Assembly (NCBI GenBank): GCA_946811695.1
Contig: OX328132.1
Span: 122,028,235-122,092,234 of the forward strand
Length of the DNA: 64,000 nucleotides
Source of the DNA: Gonocerus acuteangulatus
Taxonomy: Eukaryota > Arthropoda > Insecta > Hemiptera > Coreidae
Direction: 5' to 3'
Part shown: piece after piece, positions 32,844 to 43,205 of the stretch
How the letters are laid out: each line of letters starts with the position of its first letter
Numbering within the stretch: position 1 is the first letter of the stretch
Position numbers and translations under genes: made by a program
Notes under the pieces: generated by a model
What the model saw: the letters and a program-made list of their open reading frames with translations, nothing else
What the model was told of the DNA's origin: nothing
The model's database searches: none

Positions 32844-33429
32844 GGTGTTGAGGACGCTCTCCTTCAGTTTGACCTAATTGTTTTACAGTTTTTCGGGTAT
32901 TTGCTAAACTACAGAATAATATTACACGTGTTGAGACAAAATTTTCTATTGTAATATGAGTGATGACAACCGATGGTACTTCATATATGACTATTATACT
33001 TCTTGTTGTTCCGCATATTTGTAGTAGAAACTGATATTATACTTTTTAAACAGTGACAGCCTGCCTTGCCACACGATAATGCAAACACGAGGCATGGGAA
33101 GCTTTCACTTGTCACCAAGTATCCTTTCTTCCGGCCACAATATTTACCCATAATTCTATGGTTATGTACAGTAATGTGTCGAACAAATTGAGAAGTCTAT
33201 TCAGATATCATGAATTCTTTCCTCTCTGCGGATGTGTTGTTGAAGTTTCTGATGAAAGTTTTTTTTTTTTTTTTTTTCTTTTTCTCTTTTTTTTTTTTCT
33301 TTTTTTCAATTTCTCTTTTATTGATAATTCTAGATGAAAGTGAATGTATTTTTGCAAAAAAGAAATTATGCCGGCTTTTTTCTATCATCACGTGTCATAT
33401 CCTTCCATTAGATGCAGTTGACAAACTCT
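32431..33429. other. intergenic with homopolymer tracts
   Basis: Includes an A run at 32809-32841 and a T-rich run at 33259-33306. TTTGCACTTAGTGC/GCACTTAGTGC-type words on both sides of 32740 form a loose inverted pair. No gene was recognised. Confidence 0.4.
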
Positions 33430-34020
33430 GAGTTGAGGTGACGTTTGAACAAGTAAAACACCCTATGAAAATATCGAGAAAAAAAAACGACTATGTCCAT
33501 AGGGTGCAATACCCCCCGAAACGTACATATCTTTCCTGCGGATGGAAGAATAAATAATGATTTCATTCTCTTGTAGACAGATTTCCTAGGGTTGCTATCT
33601 GGAGAAGGCGCTAGGCAGAGCAAAATATCCTACGAATATATCGAGAAATATAACGACTATGCCCATAGGATATTGTACCCCACCCAAATGCACCAATTTG
33701 GTTTTTCTTGGATCAAAAAAGTGAAATTCGATGAGTGAAGAATGGCCCTCGACAGAAGAGAACATTCTATGATTATATCGAAAACAAGAACGACTATAAG
33801 CATTCAATATTTCGCCCCACTAAAACGCACTTGTTTATTTCCTTTTTTTGGAACAATCAAATTAATGATTTCATTTTTCTACAGGCAGATTTTTGAAGGC
33901 TGATGAGTGGAAACGACGCTACGGAAATATCGAGAAATGCAACAACAATACACATAGGATATTATCCCACACATAAACGCACTAATGTTCTTCCATTGGG
34001 AATAAGAAAATGAAATTTAA
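33430..34020 (+). repeat. ~175-bp satellite-like array, block 2 (diverged)
   Basis: Three to four diverged units continue the array of 30058-30849: ATATCGAGAAAAAAAAACGA, CATAGGGTGCAATAC, and CTTGTAGACAGATTTCC at 33570 and (as CTACAGGCAGATTTTTG) at 33880. About 2.6 kb of inserted DNA separates the two blocks. Confidence 0.75.
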
Positions 34021-34244
34021 ATTTTGTCATTTTTTGTTTGTGAAACACTACTTTGTAATGAATTTATATCAAATAGCCTTTCTATTCCTTTTAAATGGCT
34101 TTATAACCAACGAAAGAATAACGAAAACATTTCAGATCCCATGAGTCGTTTTTCCTCTGCGGCGTTAGTGGTGAAGTTTCACTAGATTAAACGTGAAAAT
34201 CGTCCAGGTTTTCAAAAAAAATAGAAAAACCACGAACGTCTTAC

Positions 34245-34444
34245 NNNNNNNNNNNNNNNNNNNNNNNNNNNNNNNNNNNNNNNNNNNNNNNNNNNNNNNN
34301 NNNNNNNNNNNNNNNNNNNNNNNNNNNNNNNNNNNNNNNNNNNNNNNNNNNNNNNNNNNNNNNNNNNNNNNNNNNNNNNNNNNNNNNNNNNNNNNNNNNN
34401 NNNNNNNNNNNNNNNNNNNNNNNNNNNNNNNNNNNNNNNNNNNN
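34245..34444. other. assembly gap, 200 N
   Basis: Exactly 200 undetermined bases, a round number that suggests a placeholder of unknown true size. Confidence 1.
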
Positions 34445-34738
34445 AGTCAGTCCTTATTTGTCATTTTCCTTGCCTGCACTTTTCAATGAGGCCTTATAAC
34501 TTCAAGTGGAACGATAAGGGGCGATAGGTTCGAACTGCTACACTGAGGATTGATAGTCAGTTTGAACTTATTTCATTTATTATTTTTAAAGTCTCGAATA
34601 ATTGAAGCAACCAATATTAATTATTGAGAGGAGATCGTTGACCGTAGATGATGCAAGATAGGGATTGTCGGGGTTCGGTCACTGCTACTTAATAAAACTA
34701 CATTTTATCATAAAAATGGTTTTATTGTGCCGACGTTT

Positions 34739-35015
34739 CTACAGAATCCCCTGCATCACACCCAACTGCAATAGTGCGAACATTGGACAGACTAAAAACC
34801 CAGTAAAAAACCGTATCAACAACCACAAAAACAATGTACGGAATAAAGACATAAAGACAGCTTTAACTACACATACCATCACAGACGGACATGACTTTGG
34901 TTTTGACCAATACTCCATCCTTTCCACTGAATCCAACGAAGACAAACGCCTTTTTTCTGAATCAATTTTTATCCATCTAGAAAATAACCGAGTTAATGAC
35001 AAAATTGACAAATAA
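34739..35015 (+). pseudogene. PLE GIY-YIG endonuclease domain, copy 2
   Basis: An open frame reads YRIPCITPNCNSANIGQTKN then PVKNRINNHKNN and GHDFGFDQYSILSTESNEDK, ending LENNRVNDKIDK before a TAA. This is the GIY-YIG fold with ANIGQT where copy 1 has AYIGQT, so the second tyrosine of the motif is lost. The domain makes the target nick in PLEs. Without RT and with the altered motif it should be inactive. Confidence 0.85.
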
Positions 35016-35512
35016 GTCATCTCCTCTACCTACTCCAACATCTTCCATTTATTAAAAACTCCATCCTAATCCCCTATACCGCCTGCAATTTAGTCCTTTA
35101 TACCTGCCTCCCTTTCCATTAACACAACATTTTATGACTTTATGACACCTTACTGTACTACGCCGCTTCCGCCGCTCTTTCTTTCATCTTCTATGTTCTC
35201 TGTCCATTGGGTGGTCCAGAATCCCCCCCCCCCTCACCAACTCCTTTCTTCCGATGTTTCCCTGTATTAACTGTCAGAAATGATCCCGCATTTGTGAGGA
35301 ATAGTTCTCTATCTTCCCATCGGTAAGCCCATATTGTTATTTTTATATCTAATCTAATATGTAATCTGTTATTCTTATATCCTTTCTCCTAATAATCCAA
35401 ACACCTCTAGAGCACATTGTTCTTCTATATATTATGTTCTAGTATTTTATGTTTTTGTCTTTTTCCATATATGTATGTATGTATATATGTATGTGTATTT
35501 GTGTATGTAGGC

Positions 35513-35520
<8 letters not shown>

Positions 35521-35558
<38 letters not shown>
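35521..35558. repeat. (TA)n microsatellite inside PLE copy 2
   Basis: TA run of about 38 bp between the GIY-YIG domain and the 3' terminus. Confidence 0.95.
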
Positions 35559-35560
<2 letters not shown>

Positions 35561-35589
35561 CAGTTTTACATCCGTCCTATTTGTTTTTT

Positions 35590-35634
35590 ACAGCCCTGAT
35601 GAAGGCTTGAAGTTCAAGCCGAAAAGTCAGCACA
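35590..35634 (+). ncRNA. hammerhead ribozyme-like motif in PLE copy 2
   Basis: GCC, CTGATGA, hairpin GGCTTGA/TCAAGCC, GAAA, then AGTCAGC instead of CGTCGGC. The 5' and middle core match; the cleavage-site side has one change (A for C) and a weakened stem I. Confidence 0.55.
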
Positions 35635-35784
35635 ATAAAACCATTTTTATGATAAAATGTAGTTTTATTAAGTAGCAGTGACCGAACCCCGACAATCCCT
35701 ATCTTCCAATATTAATTATTTTTTAAAAGGTTGTAGCAAAAGAACATAAAAGTTGAATTATGAAAAAATTACCCAGGTGTGTTT

Positions 35785-38722
35785 TACCTTTGACCTGGTC
35801 CCACATCGGCAGTCAATCCACTCGAGATTGATCTTATGAATGACAAGGTCACCGAGGTTATCGTGCGGTTCTTTGAGGAGAACTGCAACATTACGGAGAA
35901 AAGGAATTTCAGAAAGGTCCCTTGGTGGAACAGAAAACTGGAAGAGGCGAGGAAAAGAACTAGGAGGCTCTTCAACAAAGCGAAAAGGAATGGTGGCTGG
36001 CAGGAATATAGGAAAGCCTTAACCGAGTATAATATGCTCATAAGACAGTCTAAAAGACAATCATGGAGAGACTTCTGTGAACAGATTGAAGAAGTCAGTA
36101 CGGGGGCGAGGGTCCATAGGGCCCTGGCTAAAAGTGGCACGGATTGCGAATTAGGGTCCTTGAAAGGGCCCGATGGGAATACTTGTAGTACTCAGCAAAC
36201 ACTCGAGGTGCTGCTGGGGGCGCACTTTCCAGGGTGCGTACGATATGAAGATCAGGCTAATAGGGTTGGCTGGATAAGGAAACAACCCGATTGGAAGCAG
36301 GCCCACAGGATAGTAACCCCTCAGGCGGTAAGATGAGCTATTATGTCTTTTGATCCTTTCAAGTCACCTGGATTTGATAGGATATACCCGGCCTTGTTGC
36401 AGAAAGGGATGGAACTTCTGATCAGTCCATTGATCAGGCTATTCAGGAGTAGTTTAGCCTGGGGGTATATCCCAGACAGATGGAACGAGGTAAGGGTGGT
36501 GTTTATACCAAAACCAGGGAAGCCTACGTATGAGGAAGCAAAAGCCTTCAGACCAATATGCCTATCCTCCTTTCTGTTGAAGACAATGGAGAAGGTCATA
36601 AACAGGTATTTGGGGATGAATAATCCTCGGGTTGGTAACCTGAAACATCAGCATGCCTATCAGAAGGGTAAATCATGCGAATCAGCATTACACACGGTAG
36701 TAAGCGAGATTGAGGATTCCCTACAGGCCAAAGAGATAGCCCTAGGAGCATTTCTAGATATTGAAGGGGCGTTTGATAACACATCGGTTGATGGGGTTTC
36801 TAGCGCTCTTGAGGTCTTTGGGACAGAAAGGTGTATCACAGAATGGGTTAAGGGCATCCTAAGTAACAGGATAATTCATGCTACTAAAGGGAGCGGAAGC
36901 ATCAAGGTCAAGGCGACTACAGGGTGCCCGCAAGGGGGAGTGCTATCACCACTGATATGGAGTATGGTGGTGGACTCATTACTGGCAAAACTCAATGATG
37001 CGGGATTTAAGGCAATTGGGTATGCAGATGACATAGCTATTATCATCAAAGGCAAGGTGCAGTCGGTAATGGCAGACTTAATGGAGAGCGCACTAAAGAT
37101 CACATCGGACTGGTGCAACGAGAAGGGCCTGAGTATCAACCCTATGAAGACGGTACTGGTCCCCTTCACTAATAAAAGGAAGCTGGATGGGCTGAGAAAT
37201 CCGAGTTTCAGAGGAGAGGTGGTACCCTATAGTGATAAGGTAAAATACTTGGGAGTGGTTCTAGACCGGCAACTAAACTAGAAGGAACATATCACTCCAG
37301 TTACAAATAGAGCCATAAGGTTGTTGTGGGTATGCAGGAACCTGTGTGGAAAGAACTGGGGCATTAGCCCTCGTATAACGCACTGGATCTATACAGCAAT
37401 GATAAGACCGGTGATGACGTATGGGTGCGTGGTATGGTGGCATAAGTTGGCCACCAAGACCTTCAGCGCCGAATTGAGGAAGGTACAAAGATTGGGGTGC
37501 TTATTGGTCACGGGAGCGATGAGGTCAACACCTGTGATAGCAATGGAGGCCATTCTTAACCTGCTGCCAATTGATGTATTCATCGAGGCAAAGGCAATGA
37601 AATCGGCATATAGAATGATGAAACAGGAGGTCATAGGCAATCCAAAACAGGAAATAGGACACTCCCAGATTTTCTCAAAGATAGGGATGATCCCTGAACT
37701 AAGCATGCCGTCAGACATGATGAGGAGCAGGACAAGCACTGGAAGGAGGTACGGAGTAGAAATACATGGCATCTGTACTGGTAAAGAGGATATCTTTAAG
37801 CCACCTAATGGCATTAACATTTACACGGACGGCTCCAAAACTATACATGGAGCAGGAGCAGGGGTCTAGAGTGGGGGTGAGGGTGGCTTAAGGCTACAAA
37901 TTTCCCTTGGAAAAACCCCAACTGTGTTCCAGGCGGAGATATACGCCATTTTAGCGGCGGCCCACAGCATGAGCGAGAGGGGAGTCCGTAGGAAGAAGAT
38001 TAATATCCTTACGGACAGTCAGGTTGCATGCAAAGCATTAAGGAGTCAGGAGATTACCTCAAGAGTGGTGGACGAGTGTCAGTCAAGGCTTAACCGACTA
38101 GCAACAAATAATAAGGTTGTCATTTATTGGGTACCAGGACATAGAGGCATCCCAGGTAATGAGAGGGCAGACAGGCTGGCAGGGGCAGGAGCGGTAGTGA
38201 CACCTGTGGGTCCAATGCCTTTTGTGGGATTATCAATGGCCTGTGCCAAGGAAGCAATAGCGGCAAAAGCCAAAAGGGACTTTGGAAAATTATGGGAGGG
38301 ACAGAAAATAGCCCATACGAAGTCCTTCATAGATCTTAACAAATTCGGTAAAAAGGACATCTTTCTGGATATGTCCAGAAGAGACCTGAGGGAGACGGTC
38401 GCAACGATCTCAGGCCATTGTACGATGAACAAACATATGTATGCTATGAAAATGAAGTCCTCTCCGGTATGTAGGTGGTGCAAGAACAAGGAGGAGACAC
38501 CCAAGCACGTCATATTCGAATGTGTTACATTAGGAAGGAGGCAGCCTTGGAGAGGATGAGATCAGGAGGTCGGCTGAAGTCTGGCATTATCTGAGATTCA
38601 TCAGAAGTCTGAGAGAAGCCTAAGCAGGCATACAGGACTCGCACAATAGGACAACTGGCCGAGGTGCACCCCGTGTTGGCGGGGGTCTTGAGTCATAATT
38701 TATTCTATTCTATTCTATACTA
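35785..38722 (+). mobile_element. I-group non-LTR retrotransposon, 5'-truncated
   Basis: Homology begins near 35785. It covers the region after the endonuclease, RT, a connector and RNase H, and ends with a short 3' UTR and a (TTCTA)n tail (about 38698-38720) instead of poly-A. An RNase H domain and a short-repeat tail fit the I group (I/Loa/R1-like lineages). The endonuclease is missing. Confidence 0.88.
35797..38559 (+). pseudogene. I-group ORF2: RT and RNase H in one frame broken by three stops
   Basis: One frame runs from about 35797 to 38559, interrupted only by TGA at 36334-36336, TAG at 37279-37281 and TAG at 37867-37869. The last two probably replace tryptophan codons. RT motifs: FKSPGFDRIYPALL, FIPKPGKPTYEEAKAFRPIC, GAFLDIEGAFDN, GCPQGGVLSPL, the catalytic YADDIAII, KYLGVVLDRQLN. 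RNase H: YTDGSK, FQAEIYAI, LTDSQ and the final WVPGHRGIPGNERADRLA, so all four acidic or histidine landmarks are present. After 38550 a frameshift separates the natural end (SAEVWHYLRFIRSLREA, stop about 38621). Few lesions imply a fairly young but dead copy. Confidence 0.9.
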
Positions 38723-38729
38723 CTATATG

Positions 38730-39218
38730 CCGTTAAAAGCTACTGGCGTAACATGAAACAACATACATATAATTGTGTCAGGAGGTCTTCACCTATTCAA
38801 GCCGGCTATTGGAATACTGGCGGACTAGGCCTCTCGCAAAGGCTAGAGGACCAGCAGTTTCTAGATTAAATACTCGTAACTCGTTTAATGAGTTGCAAAA
38901 TATAAAAATATTTCAATGCCTCTCAAATTAAACTTAATTCTAACAATAATTAGGTTTAATAATAATTATCTCTAATATTAATAATCTCATAATAATTAAT
39001 TTTAATTAATTCTTATAAAAAATAACGCATATATATAAAACTGATTTAATATGACCAGAATTTGGTATGTATTCAATGTGGCAGAAGATGGAAATTTTGA
39101 CATTCAGCCATATTGAATACATATTGCAAAATAGGATCACTACCTTATAATAAACAGAATTTGACAGTATGTAAATTGAATATTTTAATAACTCCTAATT
39201 TATCCTTTTGTTTGTGTG

Positions 39219-39260
<42 letters not shown>

Positions 39261-39768
39261 AAACATATCAATTTCTGAGCTATTAATGGCAGGCTATATA
39301 GCAGCACGTGATTTTCCCTAGCAGTTGCACATTCAAGTACTGGGTACTTGAACCAGTGCTTTCAATACCATCGATTAAAAAGTCTATATTAATTTTATCA
39401 ATAATCCTATCATATATTTAAAAATATTTAAATAAATACATAATGTATGTGTCTGCGTACAAATACAAATAGATTTAACATTACTAGAAATTTTCATTTT
39501 TGTTTAAAAAATTTATTTAAGCAAAAACCTCTGTGCTTGGCTAGTTTAAGACACCATATTTCCATCCAGCACACCAAAAAACATAAGGATACCATATTAT
39601 TACCAACCGGTAGATTTTTATGTAGAACAGTAGTAATCTCAGCTCCCTCAGAGCTAAATGGTTAAAAGTAAATGAAATAATTGACAAAAAGCACACATAG
39701 TAGATACATGTCCTTAAAAAATCAAGAATTGTACCTTCTAATTTAGTATTATTTAAGGAGTAACTTAC
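38730..39768. other. AT-rich region downstream of UBA5 exon 4
   Basis: Expected to be UBA5 intron 4. It contains a ~65-bp hairpin at 39062-39126 (ATGTATTCAAT ... ATTGAATACAT) and a TA tract. No further UBA5 exon is visible. Confidence 0.5.
39221..39252. repeat. (TA)n microsatellite
   Basis: Perfect TA run. Confidence 0.95.
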
Positions 39769-39955
39769 TGCGAAGCAAGCAGTTCTGCCTGGAATGATCA
39801 ACTGAATATGACCAGAAACAGCGTTTTCTGCCACCCCCGATTCAAACCAGGTAATTCCTAGCTCATTGCAAGCTGAATTTATAGCCATTCTTGCCTCAAA
39901 ATTATCAACACAGCTCAAAACTAAATCAACTTGATTTTGAAACAATCCACTAGAC
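39769..39955 (-). CDS. UBA5: UBA5 exon 4 (last one found)
   Basis: Acceptor ATTCTAG. The exon encodes [20 protein letters not shown], then [20 protein letters not shown] and GRTACFA, with donor GTAAGT in phase 0. In orthologues the next residues are CAPPLVVA. No minus-strand match to that segment or to the following VCAASLPTTMG block was seen at lower coordinates. Confidence 0.94.
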
Positions 39956-40652
39956 CTAGAATAAAAAATGTCAATAACCATTATTTTATTAGGCAAAAGA
40001 AATATCAAATATGCCACTTTTTCAAAGATACAGGAGACAAAAAATAAAACATTGTTAGCTGTAGAAAACCCACAATGCAATATTGTTAACATCAGTATTG
40101 TTTAATGCAAAATCTAAAATGTTTTAAAGAGGAATTCATTCAAACATCTTTCAATGACAGCTTTAAGAGAGGCGATTTTTGTTTTTAATTGCTTTGAATG
40201 AGTACATGTACTGCATTAATTTGAAATTTTCCCCTATCTTTGCCTAGTCTTACTGACAGTTATTACATAGATATAGTTATCATACAGTAGTCCCTACAGA
40301 TCCTTCACTCGTTTTAAATTTGACCTCTAGGCCAATCTTTTAAGATTGCCAAAATAAAACTTTTAGAATATTTATCTTTTTAGTTTGTTCCTTTGAACTA
40401 CTCAAGGCAGTGCAAATAACTTTCCATAAGTAAGGAAGTCTATTTACCTACTCTTATGGGAGTTGGTTATAACATGGGCCACTTTATAAAGAAGATATTC
40501 CTAGAGGGTAAACATTCATATATATATATATACAAAAAACATGGACCGTCTGAATAAGCAGAATGTGATTTCTGCGAAATATTACGCAAATAAATCGACC
40601 GCTGGAGAATGCTGTACAAACACAAATAATTCTCCCCAGCAAAGACACCTCA

Positions 40653-40721
<69 letters not shown>

Positions 40722-43154
40722 CACATGGTAGTGCGCCAGGCTAAGTTCTGGACTAAGCACACTGTGTGTATATTACACGTTGTATTAGAGCCGATTTTTA
40801 CCCTCTCATAACTTCGAACGAGGTAAAAATAAAAATAAACATAGATATAGTTTCATAATCCTACAGTGAATAGTTTCTGAGATATAAGCGATTGAAAATC
40901 GAAATTAATAGGACTCACTCATTCATCAAAATTATTAGGCTCTTCCCACGAAGTTAGAGACTTAACATTTTCCAGGATGATAGAGATTAGTCTGTTATAA
41001 CCCGAAATAATCGGAAAATCCTGAAAAGTTGTGTTTGACTCCACTTCCGGGGGGGGGAGGTGCCAGTTTTGTACCTCTTTTTCGGGAAACCCATCATTCT
41101 GTCCGAAACCATGGGTGTATATAAGGGGGGCTGCAGCCTCCCCCTCCTCCACTATTTTGTTATGGTAAGAACATTTCATGTAAAAAAAACCTATAACAAC
41201 GAAAAATGTCTTCTACATTTACCCTGGTCTACTAGGTGTCCAGAGGACGTTAAAGCTCACTGCTTTACTCTAAAATATTTAAAATTTTCCCTACACCCCA
41301 AATGCCCCAGGTGCTCCCAGCACCCCCCCCCCCCCAACAAAAATTATTTTCTTTTTCTATATACGTTAGTGTCCAAAACCCATCATGTGGGGTATCAAAT
41401 GAATGATGGAGAACCTATATTTGATGTTTTAAGAAAGATTTAGACACATATAGACTTGGTCAAAATCGCCAATCAGCTCTCTGTCTGTCTGTTTGTTCCC
41501 TATACAAATAAACACTTTGGCTGATTTTGACAAAACTTGACACTCAGGTAGGTCTTAATTTGGGGAGTGCCATAGGCTAGGTCAAAATTGTCTATCAGGT
41601 GTTTGTCTGTCTGTTGTTTATACAAATCCACACCGTATGACCAATTTTTACCATACTATCAAATATAAACAAGACTTAATTTTTATCTTTTTTATTTTTT
41701 CTTTCAACACAAAAAAATAAATCTCATTTTTCTACATATTCTCTTGATTTGGAAACTCAGTGTATAGGTAATTTTCCAATCCCGTCCTCATAGAATGCAG
41801 TAGGTTGTGTCTCCAGCTAATTGCGCACATAGGCTTCAACCACATTGTCACTGCCGAATCTCTGACCTCCCAGAGCTTCCTTGAGAGGCCCAAACAGGTG
41901 AATGCCAAGTGGTGATAAGTCTAGGCTGTAGGGAGGGTTTTCTAGTGTCTTCCAGCCCAATTGCTCCAATTTGTCTCTCGTAAGGGCTGCAGTATGCGGG
42001 CGACCATTATTCTGGAAAAGAATCACTTTTCTCATCGGTAGATCCCGTTCTTGCGTTCATGCAAAAAATCAAGATCTAGCAAGCCATGCTGGTCAAAAAA
42101 TACGGTAGCCAAAATCGTCCAAACTGTCAGCCATGACTAGGCTCTCATTCTGAATACGATTACGACCCTCCACAGACTTTTTATTACATGCAAACACTCT
42201 GGCACGTGAAAGTGTCTCTTCCTTGTACAGTCAATCTTTTGCAGATTTTGGCCTGTTTTCACCTTCTGCAGCAAGAAATGTGATCACAATACGTTGCACA
42301 ATCGAGGGGAATACCTCCTGCTCGGGCATCCCCACGACGGTTACAGGTGAGGACAAACAAACATGCCCCCCTGGTTCCCTGAGTTCTGGCATCCCTACCC
42401 AACACCCCTAAATGCAGGAACGTTTTAGCACCTTCACTGGGCTTCCTGGGCCAAAAGTCTCGTTTATATTTGATTCACCCACGTATAATAGAAATCACTA
42501 TCTTTATAATAGTCTCCCATATCAATCATAGATTATTATGACTAAATAATTAGAAAAAGAACACTTACTTCAGTACATTTATGAAGATTTCATAATTTTC
42601 GACGGTCGTTATGTTCATATTATGACATTCAAAGGTAACATCAGGGTTAATTAGGGTTAAAGTTTTTTTAGCAGCATCAACCTTAGTTTCTCCAATCTGA
42701 TGTGGTTGGAAGAAGAGACGATTCATATTGGCCCCCTCAACAGTGTCATAATCGAATAACACTAGCTAGAAAAGAAGTAAAAGGTTTTCAAAAATGTGAC
42801 ACGTATACAAACATGTGACATATATGTTGGTTACATGTAGTAATAACTATTAACAACTAACTACAATGATTACAGCTATTATGAGTAAACATTAAACTGT
42901 TTTCAGAAGTGAATTACTTTTCATTATTTTTTTTTATTTTTTTTTTTTTAAGTATTGCAATCTATGTTTTTAACTAAAAACTATAAAAAAGGTAATTAGT
43001 AGCCGGCCTACACCCTGTTTTACGTTGTATTCTTTCTTTTTACTTTTCTTAACCTATCATCAGTAACAAAAAACATTCAACATACATAAAAAAATCATTT
43101 TAGCGCGGTTCCTCCCTCCCCCATAGGGAGGAACCCCGCTTATAAGGTTGAATT

Positions 43155-43205
<51 letters not shown>

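Larger units (their letters stand above)
34626..35705 (+). mobile_element. Penelope-like element copy 2 with inverted termini and 15-bp duplication
   Basis: CCAATATTAATTATT flanks both sides (34611-34625 and 35706-35720). Leader GAGAGGAGATCGTTG, then the left terminus to about 34738, ending GTGCCGACGTTTC. The sequence then jumps into the GIY-YIG domain. The 3' part has a C run, a TA tract, a hammerhead-like motif and the right terminus, an inverted copy (~80 bp) of the left. The entire RT is missing. Confidence 0.93.
39956..42568 (-). other. UBA5 intron 3 with transposon load
   Basis: This 2.6-kb intron carries a TA microsatellite, a GGGTGTATATAAG-type MITE, a pair of TCTGTCTGTTTGTT repeats and a decayed mariner. 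All sit between in-phase splice sites, so the insertions need not disrupt the gene. Confidence 0.85.

Noticed and set aside
37389..38513. Minus-strand frames of 129-143 codons over the I-group element
   Set aside because: The opposite strand encodes the connector and RNase H with clear motifs.
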